Positions 51,619 through 60,242 of a stretch of DNA of 64,000 bases are shown one piece after another (position 1 is the first letter of the stretch; each line of letters begins with the position of its first letter). The position numbers and the translations under genes are program-made. The notes beneath the pieces were generated by a model. It was not told where the DNA came from. It ran no database searches and worked only from the letters and a program-made list of their open reading frames with translations. This stretch comes from Mesorhizobium sp. CU3 (GTDB taxonomy: Bacteria > Pseudomonadota > Alphaproteobacteria > Rhizobiales > Rhizobiaceae): the NCBI RefSeq assembly GCF_006442965.1, contig NZ_VFWX01000004.1:186001-250000 (forward strand). Reading direction: 5' to 3'.

Positions 51619-53049
51619 GTGGCGCAACGGTTTCGAGCAGACGTGGCTGTGGTGGGATCGGGCGCGGGCGGGTCTGCCGTCGCCGGCGAGCTTGCGGCGG
51701 CAGGGCGCGATGTCCTGGTGATCGAGGCCGGACCGAAATGGTTCGATCCGCTCGGCACGCATGTTCGCAATGTCTATCATTCCGAAGCCGATCTCTCGCG
51801 CGTCGGCGATATCATCTACGGTGAAATGCTGAGCTACCCGAGCGGATCGAGCGAACCGGTCGGTCGGCTGGCCGACCTCAAGGTCGCGCACGGAACCGGC
51901 GGCATGTTCGCGCTGTGGATGGGCAATTGCCCCTACCCGGACAGCGGCGAACTGCCGACCTGGATGGGTAAGGACGAATGGGCTCCCTACTTCGCCCGGG
52001 CGCTCGAGCTGATGCATATAGACCGGAACGGCGGCGGCAGCGGCAAGATGTTCGAGGCGCTGCTGGCGCGGACCAGGAAAGCGATCGGCGCAAGGCCTGC
52101 CGGCCGCGAGGTGATGCCGATGCCTTTCGCGGCGCGGCGCATCGAGAACAGGCTGAAGATCACGGCATCGGACGACCTGTTCTTCCGCGGCGCCGGCAGC
52201 TTGCCAAACCTGCGCATCATGACCGATTGCGTCGTCAGAGGGGTTCTCACCGATGGCGGCAAAGCGACCGGGTTGCATGCGGCCTTGAGGACAAATCAAA
52301 ATGAGCGGATAGAAATCGCCGCCGACACGATCGTGATCGCCGGCGGCACCGTCGGATCGCCCAAGATCCTCGCTGCGTCCAAGCTCGATACCGGCCCGGC
52401 GCTCGGACGCTATATCCACGAGCACGTCTGCATCGGATCGAGAGTGACGCTGAAGCAGGACATTCGCGAGCTGATCCGCGACGATGAGCCTGTCTATTCG
52501 ATCTGGGTTCCGTTCTCTCACGGCAGGCCCTGGCAGAACCAGCTGTGCCGGTTCACGCTGAGTTCCGACGGAGGCCGGCTGGCCCCCGGCATCAGGGAGG
52601 TCGACACCTCGGACATCTTCACCTTCGTCGCAATGGACGTCACGCCCGAAAACCGCTTCATCTTCGACCATGAACGAGTTGACCCGTTCGGCCTGCCTCA
52701 CACCGACGCGGCGTTCGGCTTCTCCAGGGATGATCGCGAACGCATCGGCGCGGCGATGGCCGAGCACTTCCTCATCGCGTCCGAAGTCGGGGACGTGCAG
52801 GCGGGCTGGACGCCCAGCATCTATCCGGCGGGCGGCTCGACCCATTTCATGGGCTCATGCCGCATGGGCGAGAAGGACGACGGCGAGTCCGTGGTCGACC
52901 GCTACGGCAAGCTGTGGCGCTACGAGAACATCTTTGTGGCGGACAATTCCGTCCTCGGAACGTCCAATGCCGGCAATCCGACATTCACCACGGTCGCCCA
53001 GGCACTCAGGACCGCCGATCGCATCCTGGGCCGAAGCGGCGTCGCTTGA
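51619..53049 (+). CDS. GMC-family FAD oxidoreductase
   Basis: A 476-residue GMC enzyme with a GTG start at 51619. The FAD dinucleotide fold is VAVVGSGAGGSAVAGELAAAG at the N-terminus and IEAGPKW follows. The active-site His is in THFMGSCRMG, and the partner residue is the Asn of the C-terminal GNPTFT block. The shape is closer to gluconate/glucose dehydrogenase-type GMC proteins than to choline dehydrogenase. It is divergent from the sugar-importer operon, so oxidation of the imported compound is a plausible first step. Confidence 0.88.
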   Translation: MAQRFRADVAVVGSGAGGSAVAGELAAAGRDVLVIEAGPKWFDPLGTHVRNVYHSEADLSRVGDIIYGEMLSYPSGSSEPVGRLADLKVAHGTGGMFALWMGNCPYPDSGELPTWMGKDEWAPYFARALELMHIDRNGGGSGKMFEALLARTRKAIGARPAGREVMPMPFAARRIENRLKITASDDLFFRGAGSLPNLRIMTDCVVRGVLTDGGKATGLHAALRTNQNERIEIAADTIVIAGGTVGSPKILAASKLDTGPALGRYIHEHVCIGSRVTLKQDIRELIRDDEPVYSIWVPFSHGRPWQNQLCRFTLSSDGGRLAPGIREVDTSDIFTFVAMDVTPENRFIFDHERVDPFGLPHTDAAFGFSRDDRERIGAAMAEHFLIASEVGDVQAGWTPSIYPAGGSTHFMGSCRMGEKDDGESVVDRYGKLWRYENIFVADNSVLGTSNAGNPTFTTVAQALRTADRILGRSGVA

Positions 53050-53060
53050 AAAGCGTCGGA

Positions 53061-53348
53061 TCAGTATTCCTCGACAGCGATGAAGTCGAAATCGCCGGCC
53101 TCGTTGCGAAGCGGCCAAAGCGCCCGATAATCGTCGCTGTTGTACCAGGCCTCGATCGACGCCACGTCGGGGAACTTGAAGATCGCCGTCCGCTTGTGGC
53201 GATGGTTTCCCGTCAGCACGGCCTTGACCTCGCCGACGGAAATGAACTCGCCGCCGTAACGAGCCACGATGGGACCGGAACGGTCGACATATTCAAGCAT
53301 CTTTTCCGGATTCTTGAGCGTCCCGTGAGCGATGAAATAGGCGGCCAT
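53061..53348 (-). CDS. DUF1330 family protein
   Basis: A 95-residue ferredoxin-like protein of the DUF1330 type. AAYFIAHGTLKNPEKMLEYV, RYGGEFISVGE and YNSDDYRALWPLRNEAGDFDF are the recurring blocks. Its function is not known; dimeric alpha/beta sandwiches of this kind resemble small oxygenases or binding proteins. It converges with the GMC gene across 11 bases and lies 33 bases after the FAH-family gene, so it is probably cotranscribed with it. Confidence 0.8.
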   Translation of the reverse strand: MAAYFIAHGTLKNPEKMLEYVDRSGPIVARYGGEFISVGEVKAVLTGNHRHKRTAIFKFPDVASIEAWYNSDDYRALWPLRNEAGDFDFIAVEEY

Positions 53349-53381
53349 TTGGAATTTCCCCTGCGAATTGGATCGCGTCGT

Positions 53382-54233
53382 TCAAGCGCGAGCGACGATG
53401 GTAAGGTGCTCCTGGATGCCCAGTCCTTGGACCTCCAGCCGCACCCGCTGCCCGGCCTTAAGAAACACCGGGGCCGGCTTTATGCCAAGCCCGACGCCGG
53501 GCGGCGTGCCGGTGGCAATGATATCGCCGGGCTCGAGCGTCATGAAGCGGCTGAGATAGGCGACGAGAAAGGCCACCCCGTAGACCATGGTGCGCGTCGA
53601 ACCATCCTGATAGCGGTGCCCATCGACCTCGCACCAGAGCGCCAGGTTCTGGGGATCGGTCACCTCGTCGCGCGTCACCAGCCAGGGACCGATGGGACCG
53701 AACGTGTCGTGGCTCTTGCCCTTGGTCCACTGCCCTTGCATTTCGGACTGGAAGGCGCGCTCGGAAACGTCGTTGATCGTGCAATAGCCGGCGACGTGCT
53801 CAAGCGCCTGTGCCTCGGATACGTATTTGGCGCGCTTGCCGATGACGATGCCGAGCTCGACCTCCCAATCCGCCTTCGCCGAACCGCGCGGAATCTCGAT
53901 CGGATCGTTGGGGCCGCAGATCGCCGACGTCGCCTTCATGAAGATGACGGGTTCGGGCGGAACGCTCTTGCCGGTCTCGGCCGCGTGGTCGGCATAGTTA
54001 AGCCCGATGCAGATGAACTTCCCGACGCCCGCGACGCATGGCCCGATACGCGGCGAACCGTCTACCTTGGGAAGCGTCGCAGGATCGGTTGCGGCCAACC
54101 GCGCCAGCGTGCCGTCCGAGAGATTCTCACCGCCGAGATCAGGCAACACCGCGCTGATGTCGCGAAGTTCGCCGCCACTGTCGAGCAACGCCGGGCGTTC
54201 CTGGCCAGGCTCTCCATACCGCAACAGTTTCAC
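53382..54233 (-). CDS. Fumarylacetoacetate hydrolase family protein (copy 2)
   Basis: A 283-residue FAH protein. The CIGLNYADHAAE segment, the metal block DWEVELGIVIGKRA, NDVSERAFQ and GDIIATGTPPGVGLGIKP are standard for the YcgM/ureidoglycolate-lyase-like branch. It resembles hydrolases of 2-keto-3-deoxy sugar acids and of ring-cleavage products. It is divergent from the molybdenum-hydroxylase operon across a 204-base promoter region, and could hydrolyse the product of the dioxygenase at 58237-59178. Confidence 0.88.
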   Translation of the reverse strand: MKLLRYGEPGQERPALLDSGGELRDISAVLPDLGGENLSDGTLARLAATDPATLPKVDGSPRIGPCVAGVGKFICIGLNYADHAAETGKSVPPEPVIFMKATSAICGPNDPIEIPRGSAKADWEVELGIVIGKRAKYVSEAQALEHVAGYCTINDVSERAFQSEMQGQWTKGKSHDTFGPIGPWLVTRDEVTDPQNLALWCEVDGHRYQDGSTRTMVYGVAFLVAYLSRFMTLEPGDIIATGTPPGVGLGIKPAPVFLKAGQRVRLEVQGLGIQEHLTIVARA

Positions 54234-54350
54234 AAGCGTGCTCCCTCATCTCTGCGCACTCCGGGGTTTGGCCGCCCGGGTGTCCGGCCCATGCCCGCGG
54301 GCGGAATGCCTCACGCATTCCATACGGTCAAAAGCGCATCTGTCAACGCT

Positions 54351-54371
54351 TGATATGCACGTAAAATATCT
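54351..54371. promoter_or_regulatory. TGATAT-N9-ATATCT palindrome, candidate operator
   Basis: TGATAT (54351-54356) and ATATCT (54366-54371) have the same spacing as the site at 51559-51579 and lie between the divergent FAH and molybdenum-hydroxylase operons. One mismatch occurs in the second arm. This suggests coordinate control of the two divergent pairs. Confidence 0.5.
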
Positions 54372-54437
54372 GTAGTGTGCAAGTGAATTCAGGCGATGCC
54401 ATTGAGCGCAGCCGCCTGGAACGGGAGAAGATCCAGC

Positions 54438-55358
54438 ATGGGAAGGGTCATCCAACCCTTTGAATTCGTGGAGCCGTCCACCATCGACGAGGCGCTCGGG
54501 CTAGCCGCGGCCGAGGGCTCCCGTCTCTTTGCCGGCGGCTGCGAACTGGTCCTGAGCATGCGCCGCGGCGAAGTGCGCTACAGACGCCTCGTCAGCATCA
54601 TGGGTGTGGGCGGCCTGGGTGGCTTTCGGGCGCATCCCAAGCACGGGCTGGAGTTCGGAGCCCAGGTCAAGATACGTCAGCTCGCCAATCACATCTGGGT
54701 CGGCAAGCGCTGGGCAGCGCTTCATGAAGCGATCGAGCAGCTTCACCCGCCGCACATCATGAACATGGGTACGGTGGTGGGCAATCTTTGCAGCGCCGTT
54801 CCCTACTACGATCTGCCGACTTCCCTTTACGCGCATCGCGCTGTCATTCGCATCGGCGACGGGCGCAGCGATCGCGAACTGCCGATTGACGACTTTTACA
54901 TCGGCCCCAGGATGACGGCCCTGGGGCGCGGTGAAATGGTGACATCCATTTTCGTTCCGCCGCCGCTTGCCGATGCCGGCAGCGCCTTCAAGAAGATCTA
55001 CAAGGCGCGTCGCCGATCGAACGATCTGCACAAGATCAATGCCGCTGCCTATGTCGCGCTGGACGCGGACAAGGAGACGATCGTCGACGCCACGTTGGTG
55101 ATCGGATCGGTCGGCGCCAAGCCGGTCCGCATCGCTAAGGCCGAAACGGTGCTCAGAGGCCAATCGGCCGGCCACGCCGCCTACGAGGCGGCTGCCGAGA
55201 TCGCCGCGAAGGCCGTGGAGCCGATGACCGACGCCGCCTGGGTCGAGGAGATCCGCAGCGAATGGATCCGGCTTCTGGCGCGTGACGTGCTGGAACAGGC
55301 GGCGAGCCGGGCGCGCTCGCGCCATGATCCCGCCGAAGACGCTCATCTTGCGTTTTGA
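54438..55358 (+). CDS. Molybdenum hydroxylase, FAD-binding subunit (CoxM/CutM type)
   Basis: A 306-residue FAD subunit of the xanthine-oxidase family. The FAD site AAAEGSRLFAGGCELVLSMRRG (about residues 20-41), with MNMGTVVGNLCSAVPYYDLP in the second FAD segment, is the usual pattern. The CO-dehydrogenase C-terminal domain follows. The ATG at 54438 is used; a longer form from 54396 has an unrelated leader. It carries electrons from the 2Fe-2S subunit to the acceptor. Confidence 0.9.
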   Translation: MGRVIQPFEFVEPSTIDEALGLAAAEGSRLFAGGCELVLSMRRGEVRYRRLVSIMGVGGLGGFRAHPKHGLEFGAQVKIRQLANHIWVGKRWAALHEAIEQLHPPHIMNMGTVVGNLCSAVPYYDLPTSLYAHRAVIRIGDGRSDRELPIDDFYIGPRMTALGRGEMVTSIFVPPPLADAGSAFKKIYKARRRSNDLHKINAAAYVALDADKETIVDATLVIGSVGAKPVRIAKAETVLRGQSAGHAAYEAAAEIAAKAVEPMTDAAWVEEIRSEWIRLLARDVLEQAASRARSRHDPAEDAHLAF

Positions 55359-55367
55359 GAGGTCCCG

Positions 55368-55862
55368 ATGGCTCGACAGATCGGTTCGTTCAAAATCAAC
55401 GGCAGGGTCAGGGAGGCGATCATCGAGCCGCAGATGCTGCTCGTTGACGTCATCCGCGAAAAGATCGGCTTGACCGGCACCAAGCGGGCCTGCGCCAGCG
55501 GCAATTGCGGCGCCTGCACCGTGCTCGTCGAAGGGCTTCCCGTCTGCTCATGCCTGACGCTGGCGATCACGGCGCAGAACAAGGATATCCGCACGGTCGA
55601 GGGCTTGCGGGCCGCGGACGGCGAACTGCATCCGCTGCAGCAGGCATTCATCGATCATTGCGCGTCGCAGTGCGGCTTCTGCACCGCAGGCATGCTGATG
55701 TCGGCGACCGCCCTGCTGGAAGCCAACCCTCGCCCCACCCGAGACGATGTGAACCGTGGCCTTTCCGGCAATGTCTGCCGTTGCACGGGCTATGTGAAGA
55801 TCGTCGACGCGGTGCTCGACGCCGCACAGAAGATCGTCGCCGCGCGCGAGGTGACGGCATGA
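55368..55862 (+). CDS. Molybdenum hydroxylase, 2Fe-2S subunit (CoxS type)
   Basis: A 164-residue iron-sulfur subunit with all eight cluster cysteines: Cys42, Cys47, Cys50 and Cys62 for the plant-type cluster, and Cys102, Cys105, Cys137 and Cys139 for the second. The CASGNCGACTV and QCGFCTAGM blocks are diagnostic. It follows the FAD subunit by 9 bases and overlaps the large subunit by 4 bases. It passes electrons from Mo to FAD. Confidence 0.93.
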   Translation: MARQIGSFKINGRVREAIIEPQMLLVDVIREKIGLTGTKRACASGNCGACTVLVEGLPVCSCLTLAITAQNKDIRTVEGLRAADGELHPLQQAFIDHCASQCGFCTAGMLMSATALLEANPRPTRDDVNRGLSGNVCRCTGYVKIVDAVLDAAQKIVAAREVTA

Positions 55863-58225
55863 GCGAGCATCTGTCCTATGTCGGCAAGCGCATGCCGAAG
55901 CCGGACCTGGCCGGCAAGGTGACCGGCGAAGCCAAGTACACGGAAGATCTCGTCATTCCCGGCATGTTGGAAGGCCGGATACTGCGCAGTCCCCATGCGC
56001 ATGCGCTGATCAAGTCGATCGACATATCGAAGGCCAAGGCTCTTCCAGGCGTTGTCTGCGTGCTGACCCACAAAGACTGTCCGGAGCAGAAATTCTCGCG
56101 TTCGACGATGGCCGAGGCGCTGCCGGAATTCGCCTTCAGCGGCGAGCGGCAGGACCAGTACATCCTCTCCGAGAAAGCTCGCTATGTCGGCGACTGGATC
56201 GCCGCGGTAGCGGCCGAGGACATCTATGCCGCCGAGCGCGCGCTGGAACTGATCGAGGTCGAATACGAGGTCCTGCCGGCGGTCCTCGACCCTTTCTCGG
56301 CGATGGCGAAGGACGCGCCGAAGGTGCATGACGACGTCAAGGCAAATGTCGCCTTCGAGATGGATCATCCGTTCAACACCGGCGACGTCGACAAGGCATT
56401 CGCCGAGGCCGATGCGGTGGCCGAGTTCTCGGGCGTCAATTCGCGGCAGAAGCATCTGCATCTGGAGACGGACGCGGCGATCGCCTATTTCGAAGCGGAT
56501 TCCCGGCTGGTGATCGTCTCGCCCTCGCAAGGCCCGCATCTGGCCAAAAAGCACCTCACCCGGCGCGTCTTCACCGATCTCGACGACGGCGACATCAGGT
56601 GGATTTCGCCGACCATCGGCGGCGGCTTTGGCGCGCGGCTGGCGCTTGGCGTGGAGCCGGTCGCCGTGCTCTTGGCGCGCGCGTCGAAGCGGCCCGTGCG
56701 AGTCACCTCGACGCGTGAGGAGGATTTCTCCGGTTACAGTTCCCGCACCGACCAGCATCAGACGATCCGCGTCGCGGCGACCAAAGACGGCAAGCTTCTT
56801 GCCGTCGAGCAAAAGATCGTCTCCGATGCCGGCGCCTATCTCTCGCACAGCGCCACGACCTCAATCGTCAACATGCAAAAGACGCTTGGGCTGCTGCGCT
56901 GCGACAACATCCGCGGCCACCTGACTGTCGCCTACACGAACACGCCGACGACCAGCGGCTTCCGCGGCTACGGCAATCCGGAAGGTGCATTCGTGTTCCA
57001 GCAGGCGCTGGACCGCCTGGCCGAGAAGATCGGCATGGACCCGATGGAGTTCCGCCTGAGGAATCTCAAGCAGGTAGGCGATCCGAGTTGCTTCGTGCCG
57101 TCGGTGCTCGAACATACCAAGCTCGAGGAATGCATTCGGCTCGGGGCCGAGCGCTTCGGTTGGAGCCAGAAATGGACGGGCTGGGGCGAAAAGCGGGAAG
57201 GCCGCTATCGTCGCGGCGTCGGCATGTCGATCCTCACCCATGCCAGCGGCGCCGGCGGGTTCTTGCTGGAGCATTCCAGCGCCGTCATGAAGGTGCTGAG
57301 CGACGGCACGCTCAACCTGATCGTCAGCCCCTGCGAGATGGGCCAGGGCATTCTTGGCGCACTGGCCCAGGTCGGCGCAGAATCGAGCGGGCTGCGCTAC
57401 GAGCAGGTCAGGGTCACCACCGGCGATACCGATGTCACCATGTTCGACATTGGCTCCCATGCCAGCCGCTCGATGCTGGTGATCGGCAATGCGGTGGCCG
57501 CGGCCGGCGCCAAGGTCAAGGACCAGATCAAGGCGCTCGCCGTCGCCAAATTCGAGCTGCGCCAGGTTTCCGCCACGGCCGAGCAGATCGACGTGCGCGA
57601 AGGCCGCGTGTTCCTCACCGACAATCCGAAGATCGGCTTCGATGTGCGCGAGATCGCCTACGACGCGATCTACAATTTCGGTGCCGAAGGCGGACAGATC
57701 GTCGCCACCGGCTCCTATCTTTCCACCTCGCATCACCCCAACCATCAAGCGGCGTTCGCCGAAGTCGAGGTCGACACCGAAACGGGACAGGTGACGGTGG
57801 CCAGATATGTCGTGGCGCACGACATCGGCCGCGCCATCAACCCGCTACTCGTCGAAGCGCAGCTGGAAGGCAGCGCGGTCCAGGGCATCGGCTTTGCACT
57901 GACCGAAGATTTCGTCATCGATCCGGTCAGCGGCGAGGTGCTGAGCGACAGCCTGCTCACCTATCGGCTGCCCACGACGATGGACGTTCCGGATATGGAC
58001 AATCTGCTGGTCGAGGATCCCCTTCCCGCCGGCCCCTATGGCGCCAAGGGTGTCGGGGAAGCCGGGCTCGTCAATCCGGCGCCTTCGATCGCAAACGCCG
58101 TCTACGACGCGGTCGGCATCCGCATCCACTCCCTGCCGATGTCGGCCGACAAGGTGCTGTGGGCGCTTCGCCATGGCGACCAGGCCGCCAAGGGCAGTTC
58201 GCGCGTATCCGGCCAACACCTCTAA
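55859..58225 (+). CDS. Molybdenum hydroxylase, large Mo-binding subunit (CoxL/xanthine dehydrogenase type)
   Basis: A 788-residue molybdopterin-cytosine-dinucleotide-type subunit. The first domain has KVTGEAKYTEDL. Mo-binding blocks include IGGGFGARLALGVEP and the GFRGYGNPEG loop. The active-site Glu is at about residue 734 in GVGEAGL. There is no AYRCSFR-type active-site Cys loop, so it is not a CO dehydrogenase. Substrates of related enzymes are N-heteroaromatics, aldehydes and purines. The dioxygenase encoded 11 bases downstream favours hydroxylation of an aromatic ring. The ATG overlaps the small-subunit stop. Confidence 0.9.
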   Translation: MSEHLSYVGKRMPKPDLAGKVTGEAKYTEDLVIPGMLEGRILRSPHAHALIKSIDISKAKALPGVVCVLTHKDCPEQKFSRSTMAEALPEFAFSGERQDQYILSEKARYVGDWIAAVAAEDIYAAERALELIEVEYEVLPAVLDPFSAMAKDAPKVHDDVKANVAFEMDHPFNTGDVDKAFAEADAVAEFSGVNSRQKHLHLETDAAIAYFEADSRLVIVSPSQGPHLAKKHLTRRVFTDLDDGDIRWISPTIGGGFGARLALGVEPVAVLLARASKRPVRVTSTREEDFSGYSSRTDQHQTIRVAATKDGKLLAVEQKIVSDAGAYLSHSATTSIVNMQKTLGLLRCDNIRGHLTVAYTNTPTTSGFRGYGNPEGAFVFQQALDRLAEKIGMDPMEFRLRNLKQVGDPSCFVPSVLEHTKLEECIRLGAERFGWSQKWTGWGEKREGRYRRGVGMSILTHASGAGGFLLEHSSAVMKVLSDGTLNLIVSPCEMGQGILGALAQVGAESSGLRYEQVRVTTGDTDVTMFDIGSHASRSMLVIGNAVAAAGAKVKDQIKALAVAKFELRQVSATAEQIDVREGRVFLTDNPKIGFDVREIAYDAIYNFGAEGGQIVATGSYLSTSHHPNHQAAFAEVEVDTETGQVTVARYVVAHDIGRAINPLLVEAQLEGSAVQGIGFALTEDFVIDPVSGEVLSDSLLTYRLPTTMDVPDMDNLLVEDPLPAGPYGAKGVGEAGLVNPAPSIANAVYDAVGIRIHSLPMSADKVLWALRHGDQAAKGSSRVSGQHL

Positions 58226-58236
58226 AGGATCCGACC

Positions 58237-59178
58237 ATGAGCAAAGTGAACCTGTTGGACGTCGCCTACACCGCCTACCAGGTCGATGACCTCGACCTCA
58301 TGGAGCGCTTCCTGCTCGATTTCGGCATGACCCGCTCGGCCCGCACCGACAAGGCTCTCTACATGCGCGGCACCGGCGCCAACCATCACGTCCACGTCGC
58401 CCGCCTCGGTTCGGAGAACAAATTCCTCGGCGGCGCCTTCAAGGTCGCGACGATCGAGGAACTGGAGAAAGCGACGCAGATTCCGGGCGCCTCTTCGATC
58501 GAGAAGATAGACGAGCCGGGCGGCGGCCTGCGCGTGACGCTGACGACGCCAAACAAGCACACGATCTGGCTGGAGCATGGCGTGGCCAGCGTGCCGGAGA
58601 TGACGGTGCGGCGCTCCTACCGGATGAACTTTGCCTCCGAGCATCTCCGGCACAATTCGGCGGTGCGGCAGCGGCCCGAGCCTACGCCGGTTCTGCGCAT
58701 CGGCCATTTCGTGCTGTGGGTCCCGGACGCCATCAGCGAGATCAATTGGTTCATGCAGCATTTCGCGCTGGTGCCGGCCGACTATATCTGCGCTCCCGCC
58801 GAGCCCGAGCCGATCACCGTCGGCACGTTCCTGCGCTACGACCGCGGCCAGGAATATGTCGAGCACCACGCCATCCTGATCAACCAGTCGAAGTTCTTCG
58901 GCTGCCATCACAGCTCCTATGAAGTTCTCGACCTCGACGCGGTGACCGCCGGGCATGACTACCTCGTCGGCAAGGGCTGGAACCTCGATGCCGGTGTCGG
59001 GCGGCACTATCTCGGCAGCCTGATCTACGACTACTGGCTCGATCCCTTCGGCTTCCGCGTCGAACACTACACCGACACCGACCTGATCAACGACGACTAC
59101 GTGCCCGTCCGCTTCGTCGGCGGCGCCCACGAGACGACGCAGTGGGGCATGGCGCCGCCGCCCTCCTTCTTCGACTGA
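58237..59178 (+). CDS. Two-domain VOC extradiol ring-cleavage dioxygenase
   Basis: A 313-residue protein with two VOC modules. The catalytic C-terminal module has the Fe(II) ligands His157 (RIGHFVLWV), His224 or 225 (FGCHHSSYEV) and Glu276 (GFRVEHYTD), the order of type I extradiol dioxygenases such as 2,3-dihydroxybiphenyl dioxygenase. YDYWLDPFGFRVEHYTD is the family signature. The start ATG at 58237 follows the Mo subunit by 11 bases. It probably opens a dihydroxylated ring made by the hydroxylase. Confidence 0.9.
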   Translation: MSKVNLLDVAYTAYQVDDLDLMERFLLDFGMTRSARTDKALYMRGTGANHHVHVARLGSENKFLGGAFKVATIEELEKATQIPGASSIEKIDEPGGGLRVTLTTPNKHTIWLEHGVASVPEMTVRRSYRMNFASEHLRHNSAVRQRPEPTPVLRIGHFVLWVPDAISEINWFMQHFALVPADYICAPAEPEPITVGTFLRYDRGQEYVEHHAILINQSKFFGCHHSSYEVLDLDAVTAGHDYLVGKGWNLDAGVGRHYLGSLIYDYWLDPFGFRVEHYTDTDLINDDYVPVRFVGGAHETTQWGMAPPPSFFD

Positions 59179-59281
59179 CAACAGGCGGGCAGACTTCTCA
59201 GCGTGGTTAGCCAAAGCGCTGAAATCAAAAAACAATGCCGCATCCTCCCAAGCGGCTCGCATGTCCAAGGAGACTGAACAT

Positions 59282-59698
59282 ATGACGCCAGAAACCCTCG
59301 AAGTCCTGATCGGACAGGAAGAGCTTGTCGCGGAAAACTGGCTCGACTTTCCGGAGTACGGCTTCCGCCAGTATTTCCTATGGAAGAACGAAAAGACCGG
59401 CGCCAGCATAGCCATCCTCGAATACGAGCCCGGTGGTGGCATCCCGATCAAGCACTCGCACGCGTCGAACCAGTTCATGTACTGCCTGGAAGGCGAGTAC
59501 GAATACACCGACAGCGACATCCTGCTGAAGCAGGGGTCCTTCTACATGAACCCCAAGGATCATCCGCACGGACCGACGGTTGCGCGCACCAAATGCCGGC
59601 TGATCGAGGTCTATGACGGACCGCATTATTACGACAAACCGTCGTTCCACACCGACGACACGATCGGCGGTTTCCTCGCCGGCGATCAGAAGGACTGA
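59282..59698 (+). CDS. Cupin-domain protein
   Basis: A 138-residue single cupin. KHSHASNQFMYCLEGEYEYTDS holds the first cupin motif with its metal histidines, and KDHPHGPTV the second. The ATG at 59282 has AAGGAG upstream (59270-59275). Small cupins of this type can be dioxygenases, isomerases or sugar-binding accessory proteins. Its place after a ring-cleavage dioxygenase makes a second oxygenase or isomerase step likely. Confidence 0.82.
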   Translation: MTPETLEVLIGQEELVAENWLDFPEYGFRQYFLWKNEKTGASIAILEYEPGGGIPIKHSHASNQFMYCLEGEYEYTDSDILLKQGSFYMNPKDHPHGPTVARTKCRLIEVYDGPHYYDKPSFHTDDTIGGFLAGDQKD

Positions 59699-59810
59699 TC
59701 CCCGCGAACGCCAAAGCGGCGCCTCAACAAAGAACCGCCGTCGCTCGCCCTGCCCTACCCAAGTTTGATGAGGAGGGCTTGTGATCGACGCTCACGACAA
59801 GGAGAATCTC

Positions 59811-60212
59811 ATGACGATACAGCGAGTTATCACCGACAAGGTGACCGAGGCGGCCGCCGGCCTGTGGTCGAACTGCCTGGTCGTGGACGGCATCGCCTAC
59901 ATGTCCGGCCTGACCGCGCGCGGCCCGGACTTCAAGACGATCCTCGGCAGCGACGAATACACCCAGACCAAGGTCATCCTGGAAAAGCACAAGGCGCTCG
60001 TCGAAGCGGCGGGAGGCCGGATGTCCGACTTCGTCAAGCTGACGATCTATGTGACCCGCATCGAACATCGCGAACAGGTCTGGAAGGCCCGCAAGGAATT
60101 CTTCCAGGGTGATTTCCCGGCTTGCACGCTGGTCGAGGTCAGCAGCCTCGCAAGCCCGGAAATCCTGATCGAGATCGAAGGCATCGCCCATCTCGGCAAG
60201 GGAAGCTACTGA
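59811..60212 (+). CDS. Rid-family (YjgF/YER057c/UK114) protein lacking the catalytic Arg
   Basis: A 133-residue RidA-superfamily trimer-forming protein. GLWSNCLVVDGIAYMSGLT, MSDFVKLTIYVTRI and the C-terminal LVEVSSLASPEILIEIEGIA are the family blocks. RidA deaminases carry an Arg after PA in PARSxVEV; here the sequence is PACTLVEV, with Cys at residue 105. It therefore belongs with the Rid subgroups that lack enamine-deaminase activity and often work in catabolic pathways. AAGGAG lies six bases before the ATG. It is 112 bases after the cupin gene. Confidence 0.83.
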   Translation: MTIQRVITDKVTEAAAGLWSNCLVVDGIAYMSGLTARGPDFKTILGSDEYTQTKVILEKHKALVEAAGGRMSDFVKLTIYVTRIEHREQVWKARKEFFQGDFPACTLVEVSSLASPEILIEIEGIAHLGKGSY

Positions 60213-60242
60213 CGATTCTGCGCCGGCCCCGGAGATGACAGC

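Noticed and set aside
55859..58225. Aerobic CO dehydrogenase
   Set aside because: The large subunit lacks the AYRCSFR active-site loop, and the neighbours are ring-cleavage enzymes.
57088..58236. N-terminal extension of the dioxygenase frame back into the molybdenum subunit gene
   Set aside because: The extension is Arg-rich shadow of the Mo-subunit frame; the ATG at 58237 starts a normal VOC protein.
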